8,207 bases of DNA. Origin: an uncultured Flavobacteriales bacterium (GTDB lineage: Bacteria > Bacteroidota > Bacteroidia > Flavobacteriales_D > Sanyastnellaceae). Shown here one piece after another: positions 1 to 6,772 of this stretch. The stretch is from the NCBI GenBank assembly GCA_913057815.1, contig CAJXOV010000080.1:1-8207 (forward strand), in the 5' to 3' direction. The position numbers and the translations under genes were made by a program. The notes under the pieces are model-generated. The model ran no database searches. It was not told the origin of the DNA and saw only the letters and a program-made list of their open reading frames with translations. Positions within the stretch are counted from its first letter, which is position 1; every line of letters begins with the position of its first letter.

Positions 1-47
1 CTACACCTCTCTATTCGTCGGCAGCGTCAGATGTGTATAAGAGACAG
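1..47 (+). other. Untrimmed Illumina Nextera adapter (synthetic)
   Basis: These bases match library adapter, not genome. Bases 1-6 (CTACAC) are the tail of the P5 oligo. Bases 7-14 (CTCTCTAT) match a standard Nextera i5 index (502). Bases 15-28 are the Read 1 overhang beginning TCGTCGGCAGCG, and bases 29-47 are the 19-base Tn5 mosaic end AGATGTGTATAAGAGACAG. Genomic sequence begins at 48. The pieces are recalled from the published oligo design; the match is exact and in the expected order. Confidence 0.98.
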
Positions 48-1991
48 AAATATATGTTTGGAGATGACATGAATACGTTAAAACAAAAAGACCATGTGGT
101 AACTGAGAGTATCCTTTCTGCCGAGGATGATTACTACGTCCGTGTAATGTCGAAACTACGCGCAGAATCTAAAGAGTACATTTCTTCTTATGCACGTGCT
201 TATAAATACAAAGCAGATACTTCTAAAGTAGACCCATACTTTAAAAGTGATGGTTTTATCTGCAGGTATAAAAAGAATGAGAAAAATGAAATGGGATTGT
301 ATGTGGTTCAAGGAAATAAACAAGAAAAACGGATTCTTAATTTAAAAGCTTTAGCTGAAAATGGTCCGAATTTTAACATTGAAGATTTCAAAATATTACC
401 CGATACTTCTGTGGTTTTTTCCTACTCTATAATGGGACAAATTTTTAACCATTTGTCAATCTATAAAAATGAAACCCTAGTTCATGCACTGAATAGTATA
501 AGTGAGTTTGATATTTTAAATGACTCGATGCTAGTGTATACATTGGCTCCTTCACCGAGTTACAGAGTTTCTAAGCTTTTAAATTTGAACCTGAATAGCA
601 TGGTAGAAGAAGTATTGTTTTTTGAAAAAGACAATACTTATCAGTTAGAAATTCATCGTTATAGTTCGGATAGTGAGATGTTCGTTAGTTCCGAATGTTC
701 AGATGGAAATCATCTTTTTCATGTGTTGTTGGATGAAAACGCCATCTCTTTGGATACCATTTTTCTAGTGAATGACATGTTTTATACGGTCAAGGATTTT
801 GAGGAAAACGGAATTGGCTTGCTTACTAATCAGCCTATGGAAGATCAAGTTATTTATGAATATGATATAGATGCTAAAAGGATAGGAAAGAAAATTTATT
901 CATCTCCTTATCCTATTGAAGGCTTTTTACTCTTAGATGATTATTTGGTCGTTAACCATTATAAAGAACTGGAAAGTGAAGTGCTTATTATGGACAGGAC
1001 TTCACAAAAAATAGAAACGGTGAAGTTTAAAGAAAAGTCATCATACGCATCTATAGAAAAAGGAGAAAGCATTAATGAGTTTATTGTCCATTATGACTCT
1101 TATCAAACGCCTTACATCAAGTATAAGGTAGATGCCGAACAGCCAAGCGATAAAGAAATGTTGAAAGAAACAGAACTATATAGGACTGATAAGTACTTCC
1201 GTCAGAGAATGGACGTAAAGAATGAAGATGTAGACGTGCCGTTGGTGCTCTGTTATAAGAAAGAAGCCATAAGAGACTCTATAAAAGGGATTTTACTTCG
1301 AGGTTATGGCTGTTATGGTGCTAGGTTTTATTCATCATTCTCTAGAGAAGATAAAGCGTATATGGATAATGGATTTATTATAGCCGATGCTCATGTAAGA
1401 GGAAACGCTTCTAGAAATGACCAATGGTATAGAGATGGTAAGATGCTTAATAAACTGAACACATTTGAGGATTACATAGCCTGTGCTGAATTTTTAAAAG
1501 ATGAATATGATTTATCTAGAAATCAACTTATAGGTTACGGAACAAGTGCAGGCGGGCTCATTATGGGATATATAGCTAATAATCGACCTGAGCTTTTCGG
1601 TACTTTAATTTTTGACAGGCCGTATTTGGATGTGCTTAATACCATGTCAGATCCTGATCTTCCTTTGACTACTGGAGAGTATAAAGAATTTGGAAACCCT
1701 AGTGATCATGGAGTAAAGGATTACATGGAAAAGTATTCACCATACCCAAATATTACTAAGGCGGACTATCCCAATATGCTGTTTTGGTGTGGCTTAGAGG
1801 ATATGCAAACACCTTACTGGCAGGTTGTGTCTTCTGTAGTGAGATTAAGACAAAATAATGAAGCTGATTCGAAAATTCTTCTGAAATGTAATCCAGGAGA
1901 AGGACATAAAGGATCAATTAGTCCTGCTGCAGATAAGCTAAAGCAATCTCAAATCTACGGGTTCATAATGCATGGCCTAGGAGAGAAATAA
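48..1991 (+). CDS. Oligopeptidase B-like S9A serine peptidase, 5'-truncated
   Basis: This is a serine peptidase of the prolyl oligopeptidase (S9A) family, which cuts short peptides held under a beta-propeller lid. The genuine part is 647 residues: a propeller roughly to nt 1200, then an alpha/beta hydrolase domain. The catalytic Ser lies in GTSAGG (1545-1547), Asp in EDMQTPYW (1800-1802) and His in GEGHKG (1905-1907). Spacings of 85 and 120 residues equal those of E. coli OpdB as I recall it. HVRG, DQWYRDGK and LTTGE also fit. The N-terminal YMFGDD aligns with the YWLRDD segment of OpdB, so about 20-25 residues are missing and neither the GTG at 33 (in adapter) nor the ATGs at 54 and 69 is likely the true start. 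Three of four acidic residues linked to basic-residue specificity in enterobacterial OpdB are replaced, so I give no gene symbol. A signal peptide cannot be judged. It converges on the phosphatase gene with a 5-base gap. Confidence 0.92.
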   Translation, partial: KYMFGDDMNTLKQKDHVVTESILSAEDDYYVRVMSKLRAESKEYISSYARAYKYKADTSKVDPYFKSDGFICRYKKNEKNEMGLYVVQGNKQEKRILNLKALAENGPNFNIEDFKILPDTSVVFSYSIMGQIFNHLSIYKNETLVHALNSISEFDILNDSMLVYTLAPSPSYRVSKLLNLNLNSMVEEVLFFEKDNTYQLEIHRYSSDSEMFVSSECSDGNHLFHVLLDENAISLDTIFLVNDMFYTVKDFEENGIGLLTNQPMEDQVIYEYDIDAKRIGKKIYSSPYPIEGFLLLDDYLVVNHYKELESEVLIMDRTSQKIETVKFKEKSSYASIEKGESINEFIVHYDSYQTPYIKYKVDAEQPSDKEMLKETELYRTDKYFRQRMDVKNEDVDVPLVLCYKKEAIRDSIKGILLRGYGCYGARFYSSFSREDKAYMDNGFIIADAHVRGNASRNDQWYRDGKMLNKLNTFEDYIACAEFLKDEYDLSRNQLIGYGTSAGGLIMGYIANNRPELFGTLIFDRPYLDVLNTMSDPDLPLTTGEYKEFGNPSDHGVKDYMEKYSPYPNITKADYPNMLFWCGLEDMQTPYWQVVSSVVRLRQNNEADSKILLKCNPGEGHKGSISPAADKLKQSQIYGFIMHGLGEK

Positions 1992-1996
1992 GACTT

Positions 1997-3229
1997 TTAT
2001 GCGAATCTCAACGTAAGAATAGCTGTATCATCCATAAACGGCATTTCACCTCTGTGGTCATGGACTGCAGTTATTAACCTACTGTTTATTTGTTCAGAAC
2101 TAGCTGTAGGATTCTTTTCCAAAATTTCAATAACACGCTCTATCCCGAATTCTTGCTTTTGGTCGTTTTCTATTTCTACTAGCCCATCTGTAAAGCACAC
2201 TAATCTAGAGTGAGGTTTAACGAATACAGATCCTTCACTGATAGTAGGAATTTCTTCTAACATACCTAAACCTAAAGAACCATCAGTTAACTCTACTATA
2301 TCATCAGTTCCATTTTCTAATAATGGTGGGTTATGTCCACAGTTGATATAAATAAGTTCTCGAGTTTCGTTGTTCCAGATGCCTATAAACATGGTGATGT
2401 ATTTTTCACCCATGGCACTGCTATTCACTTTTCTGTTGAGGTCTCTTACTACATCTTTTAGCTGCTGATTAGTATAACTGAATATGGCACGTAAATGAGC
2501 TTGAAAATTACTCATCAGAAAAGCTGCGCTTACTCCTTTGCCACTTACATCAGCTATGCAAAACATTTTTCTACCATCAGCCAACGTGATAAAATCGAAG
2601 TAATCTCCTCCAAGCTGAGCATGAGGTTTATAAAAGCTAGAGGCATCTAACTCCTCGGTACTTTCTATTTTATTTGGCACTAGAAGCTGTTGAAGTTCTG
2701 CGGCTAATTCTAATTCTTTCTTCACTCTTTCTTGTTCTAAGTTTTCTAATGCTAGCGATTTATTTCTAACTGCCACTACTATAATGTTAGTAAGCGTTTG
2801 AATATAATTCATGTGTTTAATAGCAGGAGAAATCTTAAGCTCTTCCTCTACTAAATCACCTACTAATAAATAGGCTATAGGCACATTGTTATGATGCACT
2901 GGTATTACTATATCGAATGACTCCTGAGTTCCCGTTCCTGTGGCTAAGGATATAGAGTCTGTAGAATCGAAGAAGGATTGATCTTTTACATCAAAAATTT
3001 CATCTTCTACACCTATTTTCAAAATACACTTCCATGACTCGTCAAAAGAAAAGAGCACCAGTTTATCAATCCCTAATTCTTCTACTGCAGCTTGTCTAAA
3101 TAGACTTAGCAGCTCGTCAGTAGGCGCATCAGCATTGATGGCCTTGGTGATTTCCAGCATCGATTTCAACTTGAAATCCTTTACTTTCATCTTTTCTATA
3201 AGTCTATCTACTTTACTTAACATTATCAT
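1997..3229 (-). CDS. GAF domain plus SpoIIE-type PP2C serine phosphatase
   Basis: The 410-residue protein is probably a cytoplasmic metal-dependent Ser/Thr phosphatase of the RsbU/SpoIIE class. Such enzymes usually dephosphorylate STAS-domain anti-anti-sigma proteins in partner-switching pathways. Residues about 20-155 resemble a GAF sensor domain. Residues about 157-185 are a charged, Leu-rich predicted coiled coil, the usual linker. The phosphatase domain spans about 195-410 and carries GGDYFD (D209, D212), ADVSGKG (D227), FTDGLVE (D348) and FMDD (D400, D401), so the metal-binding acidic residues look complete. The start is the ATG at 3229; an in-frame ATG two codons later is equally possible. 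An AAGGAG lies 14 bases upstream, inside a small hairpin. It is the last gene of a minus-strand block, 33 bases after lpxD. No kinase, STAS protein or sigma factor lies in the window, so its target is unknown. The domain call is firm; the role is inferred. Confidence 0.93.
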   Translation of the reverse strand: MIMLSKVDRLIEKMKVKDFKLKSMLEITKAINADAPTDELLSLFRQAAVEELGIDKLVLFSFDESWKCILKIGVEDEIFDVKDQSFFDSTDSISLATGTGTQESFDIVIPVHHNNVPIAYLLVGDLVEEELKISPAIKHMNYIQTLTNIIVVAVRNKSLALENLEQERVKKELELAAELQQLLVPNKIESTEELDASSFYKPHAQLGGDYFDFITLADGRKMFCIADVSGKGVSAAFLMSNFQAHLRAIFSYTNQQLKDVVRDLNRKVNSSAMGEKYITMFIGIWNNETRELIYINCGHNPPLLENGTDDIVELTDGSLGLGMLEEIPTISEGSVFVKPHSRLVCFTDGLVEIENDQKQEFGIERVIEILEKNPTASSEQINSRLITAVHDHRGEMPFMDDTAILTLRFA

Positions 3230-3242
3230 TTTTCATCTCTAA

Positions 3243-3258
3243 ACTCCTTACATGGAGT
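3243..3258 (-). promoter_or_regulatory. Small hairpin between lpxD and phosphatase
   Basis: The gap between the two genes holds a perfect 5-bp inverted repeat, ACTCC and GGAGT, with a 6-base loop. On the minus strand it overlaps the only Shine-Dalgarno-like sequence (AAGGAG, 3249 to 3244) before the phosphatase start. It could slightly restrain translation or mark an RNA-processing point. The stem is short and may be chance; Bacteroidota rely little on Shine-Dalgarno pairing. No T run follows, so it is not a typical terminator. Confidence 0.3.
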
Positions 3259-3262
3259 GATC

Positions 3263-4186
3263 TCAGCTTTGTAGTTCTTCTATAATCTCTGGCAACTTGC
3301 GGATTAGTGCCAATTCTCTCCATTTAGCTCGTGCTTCTATAGCCGGAGCACCCATGTAGGTTTTGTTTCCTTCTAATTCTCCCATAATCCCTCCTTTGCC
3401 TAATACCACAGCTCCCGAACGGATAATAACTTCTGAGGCTAATCCTACTTGCCCCCATAGCGTTACTTTATCTTCTATGATGCAGCATCCAGCTATTCCT
3501 ACTTGGGCTGCCATTAAACATCCTTCTCCTATCTGCGTGTCATGACCTACATGTACCTGAGCATCTAATTTAGATCCTTTGCCTATTCTAGTCACACCAG
3601 TAACTCCTCTGTCTATAGAGCATAATGCACCTAACTCTACATTATCTTCTATAGAAACACCTCCGCAAGTATGCAGCTTGTCGAATTTATCTTCTCTGGT
3701 TTTATAGTAGAATGCATCGGCTCCTATTACTGAGTTAGCATGTATGATTACATTGTTTCCAATAGTAGTGTCATCATAGAGTACTACTCCAGCATGTATA
3801 ATACACCCTTTTCCTATCTTCACATTTGAACCTAAATGCACTCCAGGAGCTATGGTTGTTCCTTCTCCTACTTCAGAAGTTGGGCCTTTCCAGTTAGTAA
3901 CTCCTTTAAAATGGCGTAGCAATAAGTTAAATGCATCAAACGGGTCATTACAAACTATAATGGCCTTGCCTGCAGGAATTTCTGATAAGTTATTTATGAT
4001 GATTACAGAGGCTTCGCTTTGCAACGCTTTATCATAATACTTAGGATGATCTACGAAGACGACATCACCTTCACGCACCATATGTATCTCATTTACTCCA
4101 TGTATTTCTACAGATTCATTTCCATACCAAGATCCATTCACTATTTCAGTGATTTCTTTTAAAGTATGTTTTCGTGGGAAATTCAT
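3263..4186 (-). CDS. lpxD: UDP-3-O-acylglucosamine N-acyltransferase, second Bacteroidota type
   Basis: This LpxD-family protein would transfer a 3-hydroxyacyl chain from acyl carrier protein to the 2-amino group of UDP-3-O-acylglucosamine in lipid A synthesis, in the cytoplasm. The 307 residues hold an N-terminal uridine-binding-like domain (to about 100, with VDHPKYYDKAL at 45-55), a left-handed beta-helix of hexapeptide repeats (about 105-270) and a C-terminal helix. The likely catalytic His is H215 in VHVGHD, matching E. coli His239 in IAHN. SIDRG and the LWGQVG stretch fit too. E. coli LpxD is about 341 residues; the shorter length, DHPKY for NPKY and GADAFYYK for GADGFGY resemble the second LpxD paralog common in Bacteroidota, also found next to efp. 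That paralog may have a different acyl or sugar preference. It starts 25 bases after efp and is probably cotranscribed. The ATG at 4186 lacks a clear ribosome site. Confidence 0.9.
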   Translation of the reverse strand: MNFPRKHTLKEITEIVNGSWYGNESVEIHGVNEIHMVREGDVVFVDHPKYYDKALQSEASVIIINNLSEIPAGKAIIVCNDPFDAFNLLLRHFKGVTNWKGPTSEVGEGTTIAPGVHLGSNVKIGKGCIIHAGVVLYDDTTIGNNVIIHANSVIGADAFYYKTREDKFDKLHTCGGVSIEDNVELGALCSIDRGVTGVTRIGKGSKLDAQVHVGHDTQIGEGCLMAAQVGIAGCCIIEDKVTLWGQVGLASEVIIRSGAVVLGKGGIMGELEGNKTYMGAPAIEARAKWRELALIRKLPEIIEELQS

Positions 4187-4211
4187 AAGTGAGTAAAAGG
4201 GCTTTAAAATT

Positions 4212-4778
4212 TTATTTCTTTACTCTTTCCGAGTATGTTCCAGCTTTGGTATCTACCTTCACCCAGTCACCTGTGTTAATGAATAGAGGTACTCTAATTT
4301 CTGCTCCATTGTCTACAGTAGCTGGTTTAGTACTATTAGTAGCAGTATCTCCTTTCAACCCTGGCTCTGTGTATGTAATCTCACATTCCAAATGGTTAGG
4401 TAAATCACAGCTAAGAACTTTTTCTTCTTCTGCATGAAAAATAATAGAACAATTCACACCATCTTTAAGAAACTGAGGAGCGTTGATCATGTGTTTTTGC
4501 ACCGCTATTTGCTCGTAGGTTTCAGTATTCATGAAATGGTAGCCCATATCATCATTGTATATATACTGATGTTCTCTAGTTTCTATTCTTACAGGTTCTA
4601 TTTTAACTCCTGCGTTGAAGGTGTTATCTACCACTTTTCCTGTATCTAAACTTTTAAGTTTAGTTCTCACGAATGCTGGTCCTTTCCCAGGCTTAACATG
4701 AAGAAATTCTATTACTTGCCACAGACCAGTTTTCCATTTAATGCATAGTCCGTTTTTTATATCTGAAGTATTTGCCAT
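4212..4778 (-). CDS. efp: Translation elongation factor P
   Basis: EF-P binds between the ribosomal P and E sites and relieves stalling at consecutive prolines. The 188-residue length is typical. The N-terminal KOW-like domain (about 1-65) carries the loop VKPGKGPAFVRTKL, with Lys32 at the tip where many bacteria attach a modification (E. coli Lys34). The middle OB domain contains YNDDMGYHFMNTETYEQ. The C-terminal OB domain has the family signature region from EPGLKGDT to VPLFINTGDWVKVDT, ending RVKK. The modification enzyme is not in the window, so the state of Lys32 is unknown. The ATG at 4778 fits the family N-terminus, preceded by an A-rich leader and a candidate -7 box about 19 bases upstream. 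It is the first gene of the efp-lpxD-phosphatase block. The lpxA and lpxC genes often found beside it in this phylum are absent upstream. Confidence 0.98.
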   Translation of the reverse strand: MANTSDIKNGLCIKWKTGLWQVIEFLHVKPGKGPAFVRTKLKSLDTGKVVDNTFNAGVKIEPVRIETREHQYIYNDDMGYHFMNTETYEQIAVQKHMINAPQFLKDGVNCSIIFHAEEEKVLSCDLPNHLECEITYTEPGLKGDTATNSTKPATVDNGAEIRVPLFINTGDWVKVDTKAGTYSERVKK

Positions 4779-4796
4779 TGCTTTTATTCTTTCCTA

Positions 4797-4804
4797 CAAA
4801 CATA
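4797..4804 (-). promoter_or_regulatory. Candidate Bacteroidota -7 promoter box for efp
   Basis: On the minus strand this reads TATGTTTG, an exact match to the TAnnTTTG consensus of the main Bacteroidota sigma factor. Transcription would begin near 4790, leaving a leader of about 12 bases before the efp ATG at 4778. I find no clear TTG at the expected -33 position, so the call rests on one box. Confidence 0.45.
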
Positions 4805-4870
4805 GCTAAAACAGTGGTTCTGTTTAGAAGGTTTGATGTTTGAAGTTCACAGCAGTTAGTTAGTGAATTT

Positions 4871-4920
4871 AGGATTTAATTGGTGGTTCCAAATCCTCCT
4901 CATTAGAGAGGTGTTTTTTT
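4871..4920 (+). terminator. Inverted repeats with T tract, + strand orientation
   Basis: AGGATTT (4871-4877) and AAATCCT (4891-4897) form a perfect 7-bp inverted repeat around a 13-base loop. A second stem, CCTC (4898-4901) with GAGG (4908-4911) around a 6-base loop, follows at once, then TG and seven T (4914-4920). This resembles an intrinsic terminator for + strand transcription, yet no + strand gene ends here. Alternatives are a relic, part of the repeat region, or a hairpin in a longer efp leader on the minus strand. The sequence features are certain; the function is not. Confidence 0.35.
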
Positions 4921-4945
4921 GTTCACTAAAAATCAAATTCCCTTA

Positions 4946-5031
4946 CCCTTCGGCCCTTCCTCCTTTCAGTCAGGCTCAGGGGGCGAGCATTCAAGAAGTT
5001 TTTAACCGTACCCTGAGCGATAGTCGAAGGG
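4946..5031. repeat. Nested palindromic intergenic repeat, copy 1
   Basis: Two pairs of complementary arms are nested: CCCTTCG (4946-4952) with CGAAGGG (5025-5031) outside, and GCTCAGGG (4974-4981) with CCCTGAGC (5011-5018) inside. The gaps between arms are unequal (21 and 6 bases), so one half seems expanded or degenerate. The right half contains CTGAGC-N4-GTCGAAG (5013-5029), also found at 6717-6733. The element lies 22 bases past the stop of the T9SS gene. Read on the minus strand it is followed by TTTGATTTTT, so it may also end that transcript. It resembles the REP-like palindromes scattered between genes in many genomes; no transposase is present. Confidence 0.65.
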
Positions 5032-5052
5032 CACTGAACAAACGAAGAAGAC

Positions 5053-6612
5053 TTATTCTTTTAAAACCTTTTCACTCTGCAAAACCCTTCCTCCATCAAC
5101 CAACGAGAGCACATAGCTGCCAGAAATTATGCCTAACTCCCATGTGTAGGTGGTGTTTTTACTGTGGGCCGGGAAGGACTTGATTTCTTTGCCTTGGCTA
5201 TCTCTAAGTATAAATGTGCCTGTGACTTCACTTCCTAGATAGATGTGTAAGTTTTGACCATGTGCTAGTGGATTGGGACCAGCTTTGAAATAGGCTTTTT
5301 CTGAGTTTAGTTCTGAGACACTGTTCTCTTGACATCCAGGAATAATACATCCAAAGCTATCAACTTTAACCACCCAGCCCTGCTGAACAGGATATTCATA
5401 ATCAGGTTCACCTGCAGTAGTTAGATCAAGAGCATCTCCTGTAAATGCCACTCCTCCATCGGCACAAGCCACCAAATCCAAAATGTCATGCTCATCGTTA
5501 GTATCTTCAATTAAATGATATTTCATGTCCCACATAATTTCTCCAGACAAAGCATCAAACTTCACCAACCAACCGTCATCATTGGAATAACCGTTTTCTT
5601 CATCAAACTGAGGAAGTCTATATTTCCATTCACCTGCTGCTACATAATTGCCATCAGTAGTTTGAACTAACTCTTCAAATGAACGCCTATAAGTAGTGTC
5701 GGGATTTTCAATAATGTTTGTCCATATTTCATTCATATTACCGTCTACTTTGGTAATCACTGCATCCGTGTTAATTCCTTCAATATTCACTGAAGAACCA
5801 ACTATTATAATACCATCATCTACAGAGATCATTTCAAGAGCTTCTGTCATATGAAAATCCCAAGGAGTTTCCCAAGAGTCTTCAATAACACCTGTCTCTA
5901 TATTTAATTTATACATTAAAATATGGCCATCGATTAATATATTAGTTGGACTCGTTAATACTGCTGCAAATAGAAAATCTTCATAGATAGCCATTGCTTG
6001 AATGCGATCATTATCAGCAGTAGCCCACTGTTTCTCCCATTGAATTTCATCAGTCTCATCAAAGCAAATTATTCCCGTATCTACTAAGTTTTCTGCATAT
6101 TGAGGAGAAGCTCCGTAACTTAAAAATATATGCCCGTCTTCTGTAGAAATCCCACTAGATCTTACAGAAGATGCTGAATTATCTCCCAGTTCTGAGTCGT
6201 ACATAGGGCTTAAATATTGATGAAAACGAACAAGTTGGTTGCTTGAATCAAAAAGCATATAATAACCACAACCTAAGGTGTTTGGGAAAACGCATGATCC
6301 AAAACAAAAATGATCTGTCGCTACTTCAGAGAACCCGTCACCATCAATAAAGAATCCAAGAGAGAAAGGCTCATCATATCCATAACATTGATGAGACTCC
6401 ACATCACCTGAATCACTGAAAGCAATTGAACACGTGAGGAAATTATTAAAATCCAAGCCTATAGCAGCCACATAAATCTTACCTTCTATTTCCACTATAG
6501 AAGCTCCAACACTTAGCTCGCTAACAACAAACCTCTTATTAAAAGTGTTCTGAGAAGTTGCTTGAAAGCAAATCCCTATAAATAATAAGATGATAAAATA
6601 ATGTGTTTTCAC
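5053..6612 (-). CDS. T9SS type A sorting domain protein, beta-propeller-like
   Basis: This is an exported protein of unknown function, 519 residues. An N-terminal signal peptide is visible (MKTHYF, hydrophobic core IILLFIGICF, likely cleavage after about ATSQ at 18-21). Residues about 30-420 hold recurring blade-like units of the form GxxxVxKVD...GxxxW (for example around 273-300, 321-360 and 384-420), as in PQQ/delta-60-like propellers that bind partners rather than catalyse. GCIIPGCQ (421-428) marks the linker, and about 440-519 is the T9SS type A sorting domain (AGPNPLAHG, GTFILRDSQGKEI, ISGSYVLSLVDGG, EKVLKE). The sorting domain would be removed on crossing the outer membrane and the protein released or anchored by lipopolysaccharide. 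Cysteines at 61, 76, 103, 107 and 115 cluster near the N-terminus and could form disulfides. The start is a GTG; an in-frame TAA six codons upstream excludes a longer start. It appears monocistronic. Confidence 0.88.
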   Translation of the reverse strand: MKTHYFIILLFIGICFQATSQNTFNKRFVVSELSVGASIVEIEGKIYVAAIGLDFNNFLTCSIAFSDSGDVESHQCYGYDEPFSLGFFIDGDGFSEVATDHFCFGSCVFPNTLGCGYYMLFDSSNQLVRFHQYLSPMYDSELGDNSASSVRSSGISTEDGHIFLSYGASPQYAENLVDTGIICFDETDEIQWEKQWATADNDRIQAMAIYEDFLFAAVLTSPTNILIDGHILMYKLNIETGVIEDSWETPWDFHMTEALEMISVDDGIIIVGSSVNIEGINTDAVITKVDGNMNEIWTNIIENPDTTYRRSFEELVQTTDGNYVAAGEWKYRLPQFDEENGYSNDDGWLVKFDALSGEIMWDMKYHLIEDTNDEHDILDLVACADGGVAFTGDALDLTTAGEPDYEYPVQQGWVVKVDSFGCIIPGCQENSVSELNSEKAYFKAGPNPLAHGQNLHIYLGSEVTGTFILRDSQGKEIKSFPAHSKNTTYTWELGIISGSYVLSLVDGGRVLQSEKVLKE

Positions 6613-6650
6613 TAATGTGTGTTTTTCTTAAATCCGCGTGAGTGAATTAT

Positions 6651-6658
6651 GAAATATA
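6651..6658 (-). promoter_or_regulatory. Weak candidate -7 box for the T9SS gene
   Basis: On the minus strand this reads TATATTTC, one base off the TAnnTTTG consensus, and would give a leader of about 30 bases before the GTG at 6612. No convincing -33 TTG was found at the right spacing. In an A+T-rich gap such a match can arise by chance. Confidence 0.25.
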
Positions 6659-6699
6659 CAACAATGATCAAGAAGATAAAATGGAGAGTGTGAAGGTTT

Positions 6700-6745
6700 C
6701 CCTTTTAGGCGTTATGCTGAGCTCTTGTCGAAGTAGGATCAAGGG
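6700..6745. repeat. Palindromic intergenic repeat, copy 2
   Basis: The core CTGAGC-N4-GTCGAAG (6717-6733) is the same, in the same orientation, as at 5013-5029 (four spacer bases TCTT here, GATA there). Outer arms CCCTT (6700-6704) and AAGGG (6741-6745) form a 5-bp inverted repeat around it. The wider sequence, ATGCTGAGC...GTCGAAGTA, resembles the ATGCTGAGCTTGTCGAAGCAT-like elements I recall as frequent in Bacteroidota intergenic regions. It lies in the 160-base gap past the end of the HHH/barrel gene and before the T9SS gene. The remainder of that gap shows only the weak promoter box at 6651. Confidence 0.65.
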
Positions 6746-6772
6746 GTGCGGGAAGAAAACCAAATCAAACCC

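Noticed and set aside
33..53. GTG at 33 as start of the peptidase gene
   Set aside because: It lies inside the Nextera mosaic end; genomic coding begins at 48 and family alignment shows the real N-terminus is missing.
3213..3236. Tiny minus-strand reading frame (ATG at 3236, seven codons) overlapping the phosphatase start
   Set aside because: Such short frames are expected by chance in an A-rich leader, and it has no properly placed ribosome site.
3363..4037. Two + strand reading frames of about 60 codons opposite lpxD
   Set aside because: They lie antisense within a clear LpxD coding region, show no domain features, and are explained as shadows.
4189..4649. Two + strand reading frames opposite efp
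   Set aside because: Antisense to a fully conserved EF-P gene, with no plausible protein features.
4863..5183. + strand reading frame of 106 codons in the efp upstream gap
   Set aside because: It runs through the palindromic repeat into the antisense of the T9SS sorting domain; composition looks like translated repeat, not a protein.
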